Positions 27,938 through 36,536 of a DNA stretch of 64,000 nt are shown here, in pieces. This DNA is from Fervidobacterium gondwanense DSM 13020 (GTDB taxonomy: Bacteria; Thermotogota; Thermotogae; Thermotogales; Fervidobacteriaceae). The notes below the pieces were generated by a model. That model made no database searches. It saw only the letters and a list, made by a program, of their open reading frames with translations, and was not told the origin of the DNA. Location of the stretch: assembly GCF_900143265.1 (NCBI RefSeq), contig NZ_FRDJ01000009.1:1-64000 (forward strand). The letters are read 5' to 3'. How positions within the stretch are numbered: position 1 is the first letter of the stretch; the number at the start of each line of letters is the position of its first letter. The translations under genes were made by a program, and so were the position numbers.

Positions 27938-29172
27938 CCGAGAAAAATATAGATGTTTTAGTCATCGGTGCAGGTGCAGCAGGTCTTGGCGCTGCGATTG
28001 GCGCAGCCCGGGAAGGAGTTAACAATGTTGTTATAGTAGAACGAGATGATAGAAGTGGTGGAATTTTAAATCAATGTATCCATAACGGGTTCGGATTGCA
28101 CTATTTTAGGGAAGAGTTGACAGGACCTGAATATGCCGAGCGCATAAAAAGTATAGTCGCACAGTATCCAAATATCGATGTAAAAGTCGAACAATATGTC
28201 CATCAGATCGATCACAGAAGGAAAGAAGTCATCGTGGCTTCAACCGAAGGTATAACAATTTACAGGCCAAAGTCTTTGGTAGTTGCCACTGGTGCAAGAG
28301 AAAGACCTATGGGCGGCGTTTTGGTGCCAGGTACAAGACCTGCCGGTGTATTCACAGCTGGTGTTGCGCAAAGGTTCGTAAACTTAGAAAACAGGTTACC
28401 AGGTAAACGAGCTCTTATAGTAGGTTCTGGAGATATAGGACTGATTATGGCAAGAAGGTTGACTTTGGAAGGTGTTGAGGTTGTTGCGGTAGTAGAACGT
28501 ATGCCATATCCTGGCGGTCTGGAAAGAAACATACGACAGTGCCTGAAAGATTTTGATATCCCACTTTACCTTAGCCATACAGTCGTTGGTATTTACGGCA
28601 AAGAGAGGTTAGAGGAAGTTGTGATAGCACAGTTAGACGAAAGTTTTAAGCCTATACCGGGAACTGAGAAAAAGTTTAAAGTTGATACATTAGTTCTCTC
28701 GGTTGGTCTCATTCCACAATCGACACTTTTCAAAGATTTCTTAAAAATAGACTCCTGGACTAAGGGTATAGTTACATCGAGTAGTGGAAGGTCATCTTTG
28801 AATTGGGTATTTGCAGCAGGTAATTGTACTGTCATATATGATTTAGTTGACTGGGTCACAGATGAGGGAACAATCGCTGGAAAATTTGCTGCTATGTATG
28901 CTAAGAACAATTGGGAACCAGCAAGATTTTTTGTTGAGAAAGGTACAAACGTTGGGATATTATTCCCTTCATGGTATGAAGAAGGAACGAACCTTAACCT
29001 GTATCTGAGAGTTAAAAAGCCGATTGCAGAGGGAACAATAAGAGTTAAGCAAAGAAACAACTTGCTTTACAGTAAGAAACATCTCAACCTACTCCCGAGT
29101 GAGATGGTGAGTATAAAGATTCCGGAATCCAAACTTGGTAGCGGTGACATACTCGTGGAGGTGTTAGAATGA
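27934..29172 (+). CDS. FAD/NAD(P)-dependent oxidoreductase of the GlpA-DUF1667 module
   Basis: A 412-residue two-dinucleotide-binding flavoprotein. The FAD motif is VIGAGAAGLGAAIGA, followed by GGILNQCIHNGFG with a single cysteine; the second nucleotide motif is IVGSGDIGLIMARR, and VFAAGNC completes the FAD site. It probably passes electrons between NAD(P)H and the neighbouring GlpA-like protein. It overlaps both neighbours by 4 nt, which points to a complex of the three products. Confidence 0.85.
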   Translation: MTEKNIDVLVIGAGAAGLGAAIGAAREGVNNVVIVERDDRSGGILNQCIHNGFGLHYFREELTGPEYAERIKSIVAQYPNIDVKVEQYVHQIDHRRKEVIVASTEGITIYRPKSLVVATGARERPMGGVLVPGTRPAGVFTAGVAQRFVNLENRLPGKRALIVGSGDIGLIMARRLTLEGVEVVAVVERMPYPGGLERNIRQCLKDFDIPLYLSHTVVGIYGKERLEEVVIAQLDESFKPIPGTEKKFKVDTLVLSVGLIPQSTLFKDFLKIDSWTKGIVTSSSGRSSLNWVFAAGNCTVIYDLVDWVTDEGTIAGKFAAMYAKNNWEPARFFVEKGTNVGILFPSWYEEGTNLNLYLRVKKPIAEGTIRVKQRNNLLYSKKHLNLLPSEMVSIKIPESKLGSGDILVEVLE

Positions 29173-29534
29173 TAACTGAAGAAATGGTGTGCATAATGTG
29201 TCCACTTGGCTGTAGACTAATTGTGACAAAAGAAGACACTGGAGAAATTAAAGTAACGGGTAATAAATGTCCAAGAGGTGTTGAATACGGAAAGCAAGAA
29301 ATGACAGAACCGTTGCGAATTCTAACCTCAAGTGTACTTGTTATAAACGGCGAGATTCCATTAGTTTCAGTAAAAACAACCAAACCTGTTCCAAGAAGAC
29401 TGATAAATGATATTATGAAAATACTTAAACAAACGAAAGTCCAAGCACCTATCAAAGCTGGTGAAGTAATTATAGAAAACATACTTAACACGGGAGTTGA
29501 TATAGTTGCAACAAGAAATGTCGAAAGAATTTGA
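29169..29534 (+). CDS. DUF1667 protein
   Basis: A 121-residue protein with four clustered cysteines: CIMCPLGC near the N-terminus and NKCPRG about 25 residues later. It is the small partner found after the GlpA-like and FAD-oxidoreductase genes in several anaerobes. The cysteines suggest an iron-sulfur centre or zinc site; the remaining domain has no motif I can assign. An electron-carrying role in the complex is inference. It overlaps the mini-RNase III gene at its 3' end. Confidence 0.85.
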   Translation: MITEEMVCIMCPLGCRLIVTKEDTGEIKVTGNKCPRGVEYGKQEMTEPLRILTSSVLVINGEIPLVSVKTTKPVPRRLINDIMKILKQTKVQAPIKAGEVIIENILNTGVDIVATRNVERI

Positions 29535-29940
29535 AGAATCAGAAAGGAGTTTCCTGGATTTTCTTCCAAAACCTAATGTAAATCCAATAGAGCTCTCAAC
29601 AGATACACTCGCCTACCTTGGTGATGCAATTTTTAATCTATTCATAAAAATATATACATTAAAAGACTGGAAAGTTAGAGAATTACACAAAGCAGCGAGT
29701 AAATACGTTTCAAGAGAAGGACAGAGCAGATTTCTTAAAACACTCTTGCCTTTGCTTACTGAAGAAGAACTCGATATAGTAAGAAGGGGCGTGAACAGTA
29801 AGGGAGCAAGAAAGCATGGTAATGACCGCTTTTATATGGAAAGCACAGGATTTGAAGCTCTAATTGGTTATCTTTATTTAGTTGACCAAAAGAGACTAGC
29901 CTTTCTTTTGAAGGAGGGAATAAGATGGGTAGAAGTGTGA
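29506..29940 (+). CDS. mrnC: Mini-ribonuclease III
   Basis: An RNase III catalytic domain without the double-stranded RNA-binding domain, which trims 23S rRNA ends in other bacteria. The motif LAYLGDAIFNLF carries the first acidic residue and FEALIGYLYL the second. The segment VNSKGARKHGN is typical. The 144-residue length fits. The TTG at 29506 has GGGAG 9 nt upstream, better than the ATG at 29518, so I keep TTG. It overlaps DUF1667 by 29 nt and the next gene by 16 nt. Confidence 0.9.
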   Translation: MQQEMSKEFEESERSFLDFLPKPNVNPIELSTDTLAYLGDAIFNLFIKIYTLKDWKVRELHKAASKYVSREGQSRFLKTLLPLLTEEELDIVRRGVNSKGARKHGNDRFYMESTGFEALIGYLYLVDQKRLAFLLKEGIRWVEV

Positions 29941-31646
29941 TTATCGACGGTTCAATCGTATATACGGATTCTAGTGAAATACTTAGTAACCCAGGTTTTG
30001 AAGCACTTCTGAGAGAGTATATAGACGTTTTAAAAGAAAGGAATTCTCCGCTATTAAGAACTTTAGAAGCCTTTCGAATTGGCGAAGATTATGACATTAG
30101 GCATATAGTTGAATACCTTCATTTACTCACCTTACGGAATATCCGCGAGATAACTACTATTATAAATTACGTTAATCCTGAGGATTTAGCAAAATTCGTT
30201 GAGTCTTTTTACTCTTTTTGGAGAAATAAACACAGATTTATGATGAAAAGAGAAAGCTATACGTTAGATAGTGCAAGAAAAACGAGCATTGTGTTTACTG
30301 CAGCAATGGTTGCTGAAGAATTTAAGAATTTAGTCAGAAATCTCTACAGGACAATAATGAAAAATATAATTTCAGATAATACAAATATAATACGTCAGTT
30401 GCCGAGCGGCGCACAGGTTACTTTCCTTGTAGACACATTCGAGTGCACCCAAGAAAAATTGAGACACTTTGATAACGTTCCTGTCATCTGGGGTGCTATT
30501 TTTGATCCGCCTGTTATATTCTATACTAAATCAAACAAGAGAAAAGGAACACTTCCTGTCGTTGAGAATAGAGTATTAGATAGGATAAAGTTGCCAAATA
30601 AAGAACGTGATTGGTACTTGGTGCCAATTTTAGCTGCAGAATTATTAATCTATATTTATGTCCACAAGGAATTCTTGTCACATGCCGCAGGTCTTGGAAA
30701 TCTCTTTCAGTTTGCAGAGCTTATAGACATGAAGAGCAAGCAAGTTTCAGGTGTTCTAATATTCGGGTTACAACCAGAATTGATACCAGACTATAAACCA
30801 GAATGGAAAAACGGTGTGATATTCAAGGAAGAAAACACATACATTGGTGTGATTCCAGCCCTTGATGAGAATGATTATTTTGGATACATGAAAAAAACAA
30901 TACTTACGCTTCACAATTTGATAAGGGTTGATCAAGGAAAACTTCCAATCCATGGTTCAATGGCGAGGATAGTTTTGAAAAATGGCAAGAGTGCAGTCGC
31001 GATGTTCGTAGGTGACAGCGGAGCTGGTAAGAGTGAAACATTAGATGCATTGAACAGATTAGAAGAAGTGGCTTATGTTGACGTTATAATCGATGACATG
31101 GGCTCTTTAGACATCGTAAATGGTAGAGTTGTAGCCTACGGAACGGAAACTGGAGCGTTCGTAAGGCTTGATGATTTACCGCCAGGATACGCTTACTACA
31201 CAATGGACAGAAGTATATTTATGAATCCAGATAAGATAAATGCACGAGTTATAGTACCATTCAACAATTATAAAGAAGTGATAACGCCAACGCCAATTGA
31301 TTTTTTCTTCTATGCGAACAATTACACAGAAACCGATAACGATGAGGATAGGATCGTCTTCTTTGACGATGTAGAAAAGGCACTTGAAGTATTCTCGGCT
31401 GGGCGTCGTATGTCGAAAGGTACAACTTCAGAGGAAGGAATGACAGAAAGTTACTTTGCTAATCCATTTGGCGCCGTACAAAGAAAAGAGGCACACCACA
31501 AAATTGCACAGGTATTCATGAAAAAGATGTTCGAAACCGGGGTGAAGGTTGGAGAGATTAGAACGATGCTTGGCGTTGAGGGATACGAAAAAGAAGGAAC
31601 CTATCTGGCGGCTAAGAGATTGTATAAGATAATCGAGCAGATGTAG
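29925..31646 (+). CDS. HprK/PEPCK-fold P-loop protein of unknown function
   Basis: A 573-residue protein. The N-terminal 330 residues are mostly helical and match nothing I know. The C-terminal part has LPIHGSMARI, then the P-loop GDSGAGKSET, then VIIDDMGSL. This order of histidine, P-loop and acidic pair is shared by HPr kinase and ATP-type phosphoenolpyruvate carboxykinase, and GDSGxGKSET is especially HprK-like. Further on, SKGTTSEEGMTESYFANPFG resembles the PEPCK segment around its GTE-GVTEP motif. It is likely a nucleotide-binding kinase or phosphotransferase. No HPr or carboxylate pathway gene lies nearby. AGGAGGG precedes the ATG. Confidence 0.6.
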   Translation: MGRSVIIDGSIVYTDSSEILSNPGFEALLREYIDVLKERNSPLLRTLEAFRIGEDYDIRHIVEYLHLLTLRNIREITTIINYVNPEDLAKFVESFYSFWRNKHRFMMKRESYTLDSARKTSIVFTAAMVAEEFKNLVRNLYRTIMKNIISDNTNIIRQLPSGAQVTFLVDTFECTQEKLRHFDNVPVIWGAIFDPPVIFYTKSNKRKGTLPVVENRVLDRIKLPNKERDWYLVPILAAELLIYIYVHKEFLSHAAGLGNLFQFAELIDMKSKQVSGVLIFGLQPELIPDYKPEWKNGVIFKEENTYIGVIPALDENDYFGYMKKTILTLHNLIRVDQGKLPIHGSMARIVLKNGKSAVAMFVGDSGAGKSETLDALNRLEEVAYVDVIIDDMGSLDIVNGRVVAYGTETGAFVRLDDLPPGYAYYTMDRSIFMNPDKINARVIVPFNNYKEVITPTPIDFFFYANNYTETDNDEDRIVFFDDVEKALEVFSAGRRMSKGTTSEEGMTESYFANPFGAVQRKEAHHKIAQVFMKKMFETGVKVGEIRTMLGVEGYEKEGTYLAAKRLYKIIEQM

Positions 31647-31654
31647 AAAGAAGA

Positions 31655-31685
31655 CGGCGGTGAGTGACCTCACCGCCGATTTTTC
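31655..31685 (+). terminator. Terminator after the HprK/PEPCK-like gene
   Basis: CGGCGGTGAG (31655-31664) and CTCACCGCCG (31669-31678) form a perfect stem with a 4-nt loop, followed by ATTTTT. Confidence 0.9.
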
Positions 31686-31715
31686 AATTATCATTGTTCA
31701 TTATTAGTGTTTTGA

Positions 31716-32657
31716 TTAAAGTAATGTAGCTATCATTATCGCTTTAATTGTGTGCTTTCTGTTCTCTGCTTCATCCCAAACTCTTGATTGTTTGCCTTCT
31801 ATAACTTCAAATGTTACTTCTTCGCCTTTAACAGCTGGTAAGCAGTGCATAAATATCGTTTCAGGCTTTCCTGTTTTCTTCATAAGTTCTTCGTTAACTT
31901 GATATGGCTGGAGCAATTTTCTTCTTTCTGCAGCTTTGTCTTCTTCACCCATTGAGGCCCAGACGTCCGTATAAATGACATCCGCACCTTTGACAGCCTC
32001 TTCCGGATTATCTGTAAATTCTATCTTTGCCCCACTCTCTTGAGCAAATTTCAAACATTCGTCAACCAACCACTTTTCCGGTCTGAGTGATTCCGGTGAG
32101 CAGATAACGTAGTGCATCCCCATTTTTGCTGCCCCAACCATCAAGGAATTGGCCATATTATTTCTACCATCACCCATAAAGACCATCTTGATACCCTTCA
32201 GCCTTCCGAATTCTTCCTCTACCGTCTGTAAGTCAGCTAAGACCTGTGTTGGGTGGAAAAGATCAGTCAAACCATTGTAAACCGGAACACCGGAATACTT
32301 TGCAAGAATCTCAACAGTTTCTTGTTTGAATCCTCTGAATTCAATAGCATCAACCATTCTTCCAAGGACCCTTGCTGTATCTTCAACAGACTCTTTTGCA
32401 CCAAGTTGAATGTCTTGAATGGAAAGGAATATTGGATGTCCGCCTTCCTCAGCGAAAGCAGTCTCAAAAGCTAATCTTGTTCTTGTTGACCTTTTTTCAA
32501 AAATCAGAGCAAGCGTTTTTCCAACAAATCTCTGGTGTCTTATACCTGCACGGCTCTCTGCTTTGACCTGTTTGGCAATATCAAGCAAGTACCTTATTTC
32601 CTCAGGCGTGTTGTCCATTAAGGAAAGAATAGACTTGCCCTTCATATTTACTGCCAT
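31716..32657 (-). CDS. argF: Ornithine carbamoyltransferase
   Basis: It makes citrulline from ornithine and carbamoyl phosphate in arginine synthesis. The carbamoyl-phosphate site FEKRSTRTR, FHPTQVLAD, and the ornithine-side HCLP motif are all present; MGDGRNNMANS is also typical. The 313-residue length from the ATG at 32657 matches family norms, and AAGGAGG lies 8 nt upstream; the frame extends 6 codons further but without support. No other arginine gene is adjacent. It has its own promoter. Confidence 0.96.
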   Translation of the reverse strand: MAVNMKGKSILSLMDNTPEEIRYLLDIAKQVKAESRAGIRHQRFVGKTLALIFEKRSTRTRLAFETAFAEEGGHPIFLSIQDIQLGAKESVEDTARVLGRMVDAIEFRGFKQETVEILAKYSGVPVYNGLTDLFHPTQVLADLQTVEEEFGRLKGIKMVFMGDGRNNMANSLMVGAAKMGMHYVICSPESLRPEKWLVDECLKFAQESGAKIEFTDNPEEAVKGADVIYTDVWASMGEEDKAAERRKLLQPYQVNEELMKKTGKPETIFMHCLPAVKGEEVTFEVIEGKQSRVWDEAENRKHTIKAIMIATLL

Positions 32658-32704
32658 AAAATATACCTCCTTCAATTAGAAATGTTTACACCATAGGTTA
32701 TGAT

Positions 32705-32733
32705 ATTATAAAAAGACATTTTTTCAACCTCAA
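32705..32733 (-). promoter_or_regulatory. Promoter for argF
   Basis: On the minus strand TTGAGG (32733-32728) and TATAAT (32710-32705) are separated by 17 bp, about 48 bp before the argF start. I saw no clear ARG-box palindrome next to it. Confidence 0.65.
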
Positions 32734-32803
32734 TATAACCTCGCATACTAAAGTAAAACTGTGCATAAAGAAATATAAAAAACTATCAAATTTACCTTTC
32801 AAA

Positions 32804-33256
32804 CTAAAATGTATAACCTATTGAAAATTCAACTCCTTCAAGCTTTGTACTATCTATTAAGTACAATGAGTAAATTCCTGAATTGATAATTATGTTTCCT
32901 ATGTAATATTTCGCTCCAACCCTGACGATGCTCGTGATTTTCTCAAAACCGAATTCAAAAATTGGAAATAACATACCTCCAAAACCGTATAAAGAAATCC
33001 TACCAATTTCAAGGTTAATGTCATACTTTGCCTGCCCACCTATTGCTCCAAAGTGCTTCTCGGCCACATCTGTTATATACATCAAACTGAATCCACTTGT
33101 TGTGCTCGGACCATTAACGAGATTACTAAGAGTATTAAATTCCAGCGCATAGAGCAATTGACCGGAAAAGGAGTACAATACTCCACTGTTCAGCTCAAAT
33201 GCAAAACTTGTTGCAAACAAAAGGAACACGATAGCTAAAAAAACAAACTTCTTCAT
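32804..33256 (-). CDS. Small exported beta-barrel-like protein
   Basis: A 150-residue protein with a clear signal peptide (FVFLAIVFLLFATSFA). The mature part is made of alternating hydrophobic strands with glycine and aromatic residues and ends in IGYTF, a terminal phenylalanine as seen in outer-membrane beta-barrels. In this group of bacteria it would sit in the outer sheath (toga). The chain is long enough for about 8 strands. The function is unknown. It is preceded by AAGGAGG-type sequence (GGAGGTAAAG) and follows the LCP-like gene by 28 bp. Confidence 0.65.
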   Translation of the reverse strand: MKKFVFLAIVFLLFATSFAFELNSGVLYSFSGQLLYALEFNTLSNLVNGPSTTSGFSLMYITDVAEKHFGAIGGQAKYDINLEIGRISLYGFGGMLFPIFEFGFEKITSIVRVGAKYYIGNIIINSGIYSLYLIDSTKLEGVEFSIGYTF

Positions 33257-33284
33257 AACTTTACCTCCTTATTGAAAGAGATTC

Positions 33285-34010
33285 TCATTTTTTCAGTTCT
33301 TCCAAAAATCCAGATAATTTTCCCTCATCCAAATATGTTCTATAATAAATCTTTTCGTCGACAGTAATCTTAAGCGGCTTCTGTGTTAGAAGCGGTAGTG
33401 CGTGTTTTCTGATATTAAACTTCCCAAGTGAACTGTACAGTTTTGCCAAACTCGCATCGGTGATTATAGACTCAGGTCTTAGAATCGAAACTTGTCCCTT
33501 CAGAGAAAAATAATCAAAGATCTGCAACCCTCTCTTGCCATATGTATTAATCATTTCATCAATATTCGAAACACCTATCTTCCTTAAATAATCAGATTTT
33601 AAAGTTACCGTGTATACGTAATCAGATTTTATTTGAAGCAATCCTAAGACAGCCACCGCAAAATCTTTTGGATTTGTATTCAAAGCATCTATTTTCGATG
33701 AGTTTACGAAAAGAGTTGCCGGTATGTCTATGATATCAACGACCCTTTTGTTGCCATCGACTATGACCAAACTATTGTTTGCTTCGACGATCTTGGATAT
33801 GTCAGTTGACAAATCTGGTAAATAAAAATAGTACGCTGAAATCTTCGTTAAATCGAATTCAGGTGAGTTCCGAATGGCTGCAATTTTTACTCCAAAATAG
33901 AGTCCAATAATAACAAGCAGTATCCCAAAAACAATGATAGTAGGTTTTACCCAGTTTACCTCACGTTCTTTCCTTCTTCCAATGTAGGTCTTTTTGCCAC
34001 CAGTTCTCAT
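33285..34010 (-). CDS. LytR/CpsA/Psr-like membrane protein (divergent)
   Basis: A 241-residue protein with a short basic cytosolic tail, one membrane helix (IIVFGILLVIIGLYFGV) and an outer domain. The outer domain has strand patterns like the LCP family (SLVIVDGNKRVVDIIDIPATLFV), but the usual arginine-rich catalytic residues are not evident, so I treat it as degenerate or only distantly related. In many Firmicutes a yqeK gene is followed by an LCP gene, and the same order holds here with an ATGA overlap. The assignment rests mainly on this context. Confidence 0.45.
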   Translation of the reverse strand: MRTGGKKTYIGRRKEREVNWVKPTIIVFGILLVIIGLYFGVKIAAIRNSPEFDLTKISAYYFYLPDLSTDISKIVEANNSLVIVDGNKRVVDIIDIPATLFVNSSKIDALNTNPKDFAVAVLGLLQIKSDYVYTVTLKSDYLRKIGVSNIDEMINTYGKRGLQIFDYFSLKGQVSILRPESIITDASLAKLYSSLGKFNIRKHALPLLTQKPLKITVDEKIYYRTYLDEGKLSGFLEELKK

Positions 34011-34588
34011 GAGTTTCCTCCTTCCACCAAGTTATTCCATGTCTCTAAGGTATATGGTAGCACGTAAAGGTTGTAGTTAACAGCATAGACAATCTTATTG
34101 CGGATTACTTCTTTGTAGGCGATTTCCATATCATAAAATGCAAGTTCTCTTAACTGATTCACTTTGTCGTACACTCTTGTAAATTCAAGCGAGTCAGCCA
34201 GTGCGAGCATTTTAGAATACGTTCCAAAATTCGGATGCCCTGAGGTGTGGTATGCTACTCCTAAGAGTACATCTTCATCGGTAATTCCATACTTGCTCTT
34301 GATAAATTCCGCGGCTACAAGACCGTGTAACAAAATTGGTTTCTTCTGATGTAACTCAGTTATTTGAATATTGTAAGCTCTTGCCATTCTCATGAGCGTT
34401 GTGGCTTCAACATCTCTAAAAACATCATGTGCAAGTGCCATTATCTCAAGAATCTTTGAGTCTACGTTGTACCTTTTAGATAGCCTACGACAAAAATCTA
34501 CAACTCCGTCCACATGTGGCTTGCGTTCCGGAAGAACGAGTTTACTCACCAAATTTCCTAAGTCTTTAATTACTAACTCCAAATCCAT
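34007..34588 (-). CDS. yqeK: YqeK-type HD hydrolase
   Basis: A 193-residue HD-domain protein. YqeK proteins cleave diadenosine tetraphosphate symmetrically. The HD residues are in ALAHDVFRD, with LLHGLVAAEF and AYHTSGHPNFG supplying further histidines, and ALADSLEFTR giving the last aspartate. The start is the ATG at 34588 with GGAGG 6-7 nt upstream; the longer open frame lacks support. It is not preceded by nadD as in Firmicutes but by a DUF503 gene. Confidence 0.85.
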   Translation of the reverse strand: MDLELVIKDLGNLVSKLVLPERKPHVDGVVDFCRRLSKRYNVDSKILEIMALAHDVFRDVEATTLMRMARAYNIQITELHQKKPILLHGLVAAEFIKSKYGITDEDVLLGVAYHTSGHPNFGTYSKMLALADSLEFTRVYDKVNQLRELAFYDMEIAYKEVIRNKIVYAVNYNLYVLPYTLETWNNLVEGGNS

Positions 34589-34622
34589 ATCATACCTCCA
34601 CAAGCCTAAGGAATCACTATAC

Positions 34623-34904
34623 TTAAAAATGGTGAAAATCATATGAAAAATCCTCTATCGTATGGATACTTTCAATGAAATACTCTATATTGTCAAACTT
34701 CGATTCTGCGTCTTTTTCGTAGAGAGTGGCAAAGGCAATACCAATCATAATATAATCTTTTGAATCCTGCCTTCCAGCTTCAATTGCCGAAACTTCAAAT
34801 CTCTTCTTCAATTCGTTCACGATACCACGCACTATGCTTCTTTTCTCTTTTAGAGAATTGACCCCAAACAGCCTTATGAGTATTGTGCCATATCCAACTA
34901 CCAT
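34623..34904 (-). CDS. DUF503 protein (YlxP-like)
   Basis: A 93-residue small protein. The segments NSLKEKRSIVRGIVNELKKRF and SAIEAGRQD are the conserved core of the DUF503 family, often found near ribosome-maturation genes and of unknown function. Length is typical. The upstream GGGGCATTCG is a weak ribosome-binding site. It lies between hslV and yqeK. Confidence 0.85.
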   Translation of the reverse strand: MVVGYGTILIRLFGVNSLKEKRSIVRGIVNELKKRFEVSAIEAGRQDSKDYIMIGIAFATLYEKDAESKFDNIEYFIESIHTIEDFSYDFHHF

Positions 34905-34929
34905 ATCGAATGCCCCTATGAATATTCTC

Positions 34930-35493
34930 TTACTCCAGTTCTTCTATTACGATATTTTCGTTTGTGTAAATACATATTTCTCCTGCAACTTTCATCGATT
35001 CTTCGACAATTTTGCGAGCATCAAAGTCAGTGTTGCGAATCAAAACGCGAGCCGCTGCAAGTGCGTAGGGTCCTCCAGAACCTATAGCAGCTATATCTTC
35101 ATCAGGTTGGATTACTTCACCTGTTCCGGATATTACTAAAAGATGTTCCTTGTCTGCAACAATTAACAGTGCTTCCAACCTTCTGAGCGCCCTATCCATT
35201 CTCCAATCCTTCGCCAGTTCTATCGCAGCTTTGAGTAAATTTCCATTCCACTCTCTATATTTCGTTTCGAATCTTTCCAATAAAGTCATGGCATCGGCAA
35301 CTGCACCTGCAAATCCAGCCAAAACCTTTCCATCACCAATTTTTCTAACCTTTCTGGCACTCGCCTTCATAACTGTATTTCCGTATGTCACCTGGCCATC
35401 CGAAGCCATAACTACCTTTCCATTTCTCCTAACCGCAAGTACGGTGGTTGATCTCCACAATTTCTCATTCTTCTCGAATTTTTCTCTATCCAT
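34930..35493 (-). CDS. hslV: ATP-dependent protease subunit HslV
   Basis: The proteolytic ring of the HslUV (ClpYQ) protease. A short pro-segment ends before Thr16 in [20 protein letters not shown], the catalytic N-terminal threonine after processing. [16 protein letters not shown] and [20 protein letters not shown] are family segments. Length of 187 residues is usual. A GGAGGGAGG sequence precedes the ATG. The unfoldase partner HslU is not encoded next to it or elsewhere in this window. Confidence 0.95.
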   Translation of the reverse strand: MDREKFEKNEKLWRSTTVLAVRRNGKVVMASDGQVTYGNTVMKASARKVRKIGDGKVLAGFAGAVADAMTLLERFETKYREWNGNLLKAAIELAKDWRMDRALRRLEALLIVADKEHLLVISGTGEVIQPDEDIAAIGSGGPYALAAARVLIRNTDFDARKIVEESMKVAGEICIYTNENIVIEELE

Positions 35494-35535
35494 CCTATGC
35501 TATTCCTCCCTCCACAACCGTCAGGTTCATTTAGT

Positions 35536-36531
35536 TTATTTCTTTATCGCCGCTTTTTTGATGCGATTCATTATAGAAAAGAATAAACCCTCTTCTGGGA
35601 ACTTCTCTATAACAGCATCGGAATAAGGACTCTTGTCTATAAACCTCAGACTTTTATATAAATTTTGCGCAATCGTATATGGCTTTTTAAACTGACCTAT
35701 AATATAAACATTTTCAGCATCCTTAAGTAGCGAATCCTTAGTTTCTTCTGTACACAATATCAGTGTGTTTGTATTAATGAAATCCTTTAGCGCGTTACTT
35801 TCTAAGATTCTTAGCGGCTTATCTGGAGCGTAGTGCCTGTATTTCATTCCAGGAGCAAGTGGTTTGTTGATTTCCATATTTGTTTTGTGATATTCAACTC
35901 CACCAAATTCTTTGAATATCTCGTTCAGTTCTTCAAGTGTTATAGGACCCGGACGGAGTACAACAGGCTTTTCACGAGTGAGGTCAACAATCGTTGACTC
36001 TATTCCAAACGCACTTGGTCCTGCGTCGATGATACATTCTATTAAACCTTTCAAATCTTCAATGACACTCTGAGCATCTGTTGGACTCGGTCTTCCTGAT
36101 AAATTAGCACTCGGTGCAGCGATTGGTCCAGAACAATCTATCAATCTCTGCGCAACAGGATGTGCTGGAATTCGTATCCCAACTGTATCAAGTCCAGCAG
36201 TAACTTCAGCCGGAATGACATCTTTTTTTCTCAAGACGAATGTTATAGGTCCAGGTGAAAGTTTCTTAATTACTGGTACAAATTTCTCATCTAAATATGC
36301 AAAATTGGTGATCTGTTCGATTGAAGAGAGATGGACTATCAAGGGATTATCTTGAGGTCTGCCTTTAACTTCAAATATTTTCTTCACCGCTTCAGGATTA
36401 GTCGCGACTGCACCTAATCCGTAAACGGTCTCCGTTGGAAATGCGACAAGCCCTCCGCTTCTCAGCACTTCACACGCCACATCTATAGAATCTGAGTACG
36501 GGTCTTTAACAACAACTATCTTTGTCTCCAC
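35536..36531 (-). CDS. L-threonylcarbamoyladenylate synthase (Sua5 type)
   Basis: It makes the threonylcarbamoyl-AMP used to form t6A in tRNAs. The YrdC domain (about 10-200) has PTETVYGLGA, KGRPQDNPLIVH, SPGPITFVLR and APSANLSGRPSPT. A linker with APGMKYRHYAPDKPL and a C-terminal Sua5 domain of about 110 residues follow, so this is the long Sua5 form, not TsaC. The GTG at 36531 is 8 nt after AGGTGG and is preferred; the GTG at 36543 is within that site. It overlaps the preceding phospholipase-D-like gene's end region. Confidence 0.93.
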   Translation of the reverse strand: METKIVVVKDPYSDSIDVACEVLRSGGLVAFPTETVYGLGAVATNPEAVKKIFEVKGRPQDNPLIVHLSSIEQITNFAYLDEKFVPVIKKLSPGPITFVLRKKDVIPAEVTAGLDTVGIRIPAHPVAQRLIDCSGPIAAPSANLSGRPSPTDAQSVIEDLKGLIECIIDAGPSAFGIESTIVDLTREKPVVLRPGPITLEELNEIFKEFGGVEYHKTNMEINKPLAPGMKYRHYAPDKPLRILESNALKDFINTNTLILCTEETKDSLLKDAENVYIIGQFKKPYTIAQNLYKSLRFIDKSPYSDAVIEKFPEEGLFFSIMNRIKKAAIKK

Positions 36532-36536
36532 TGTCG

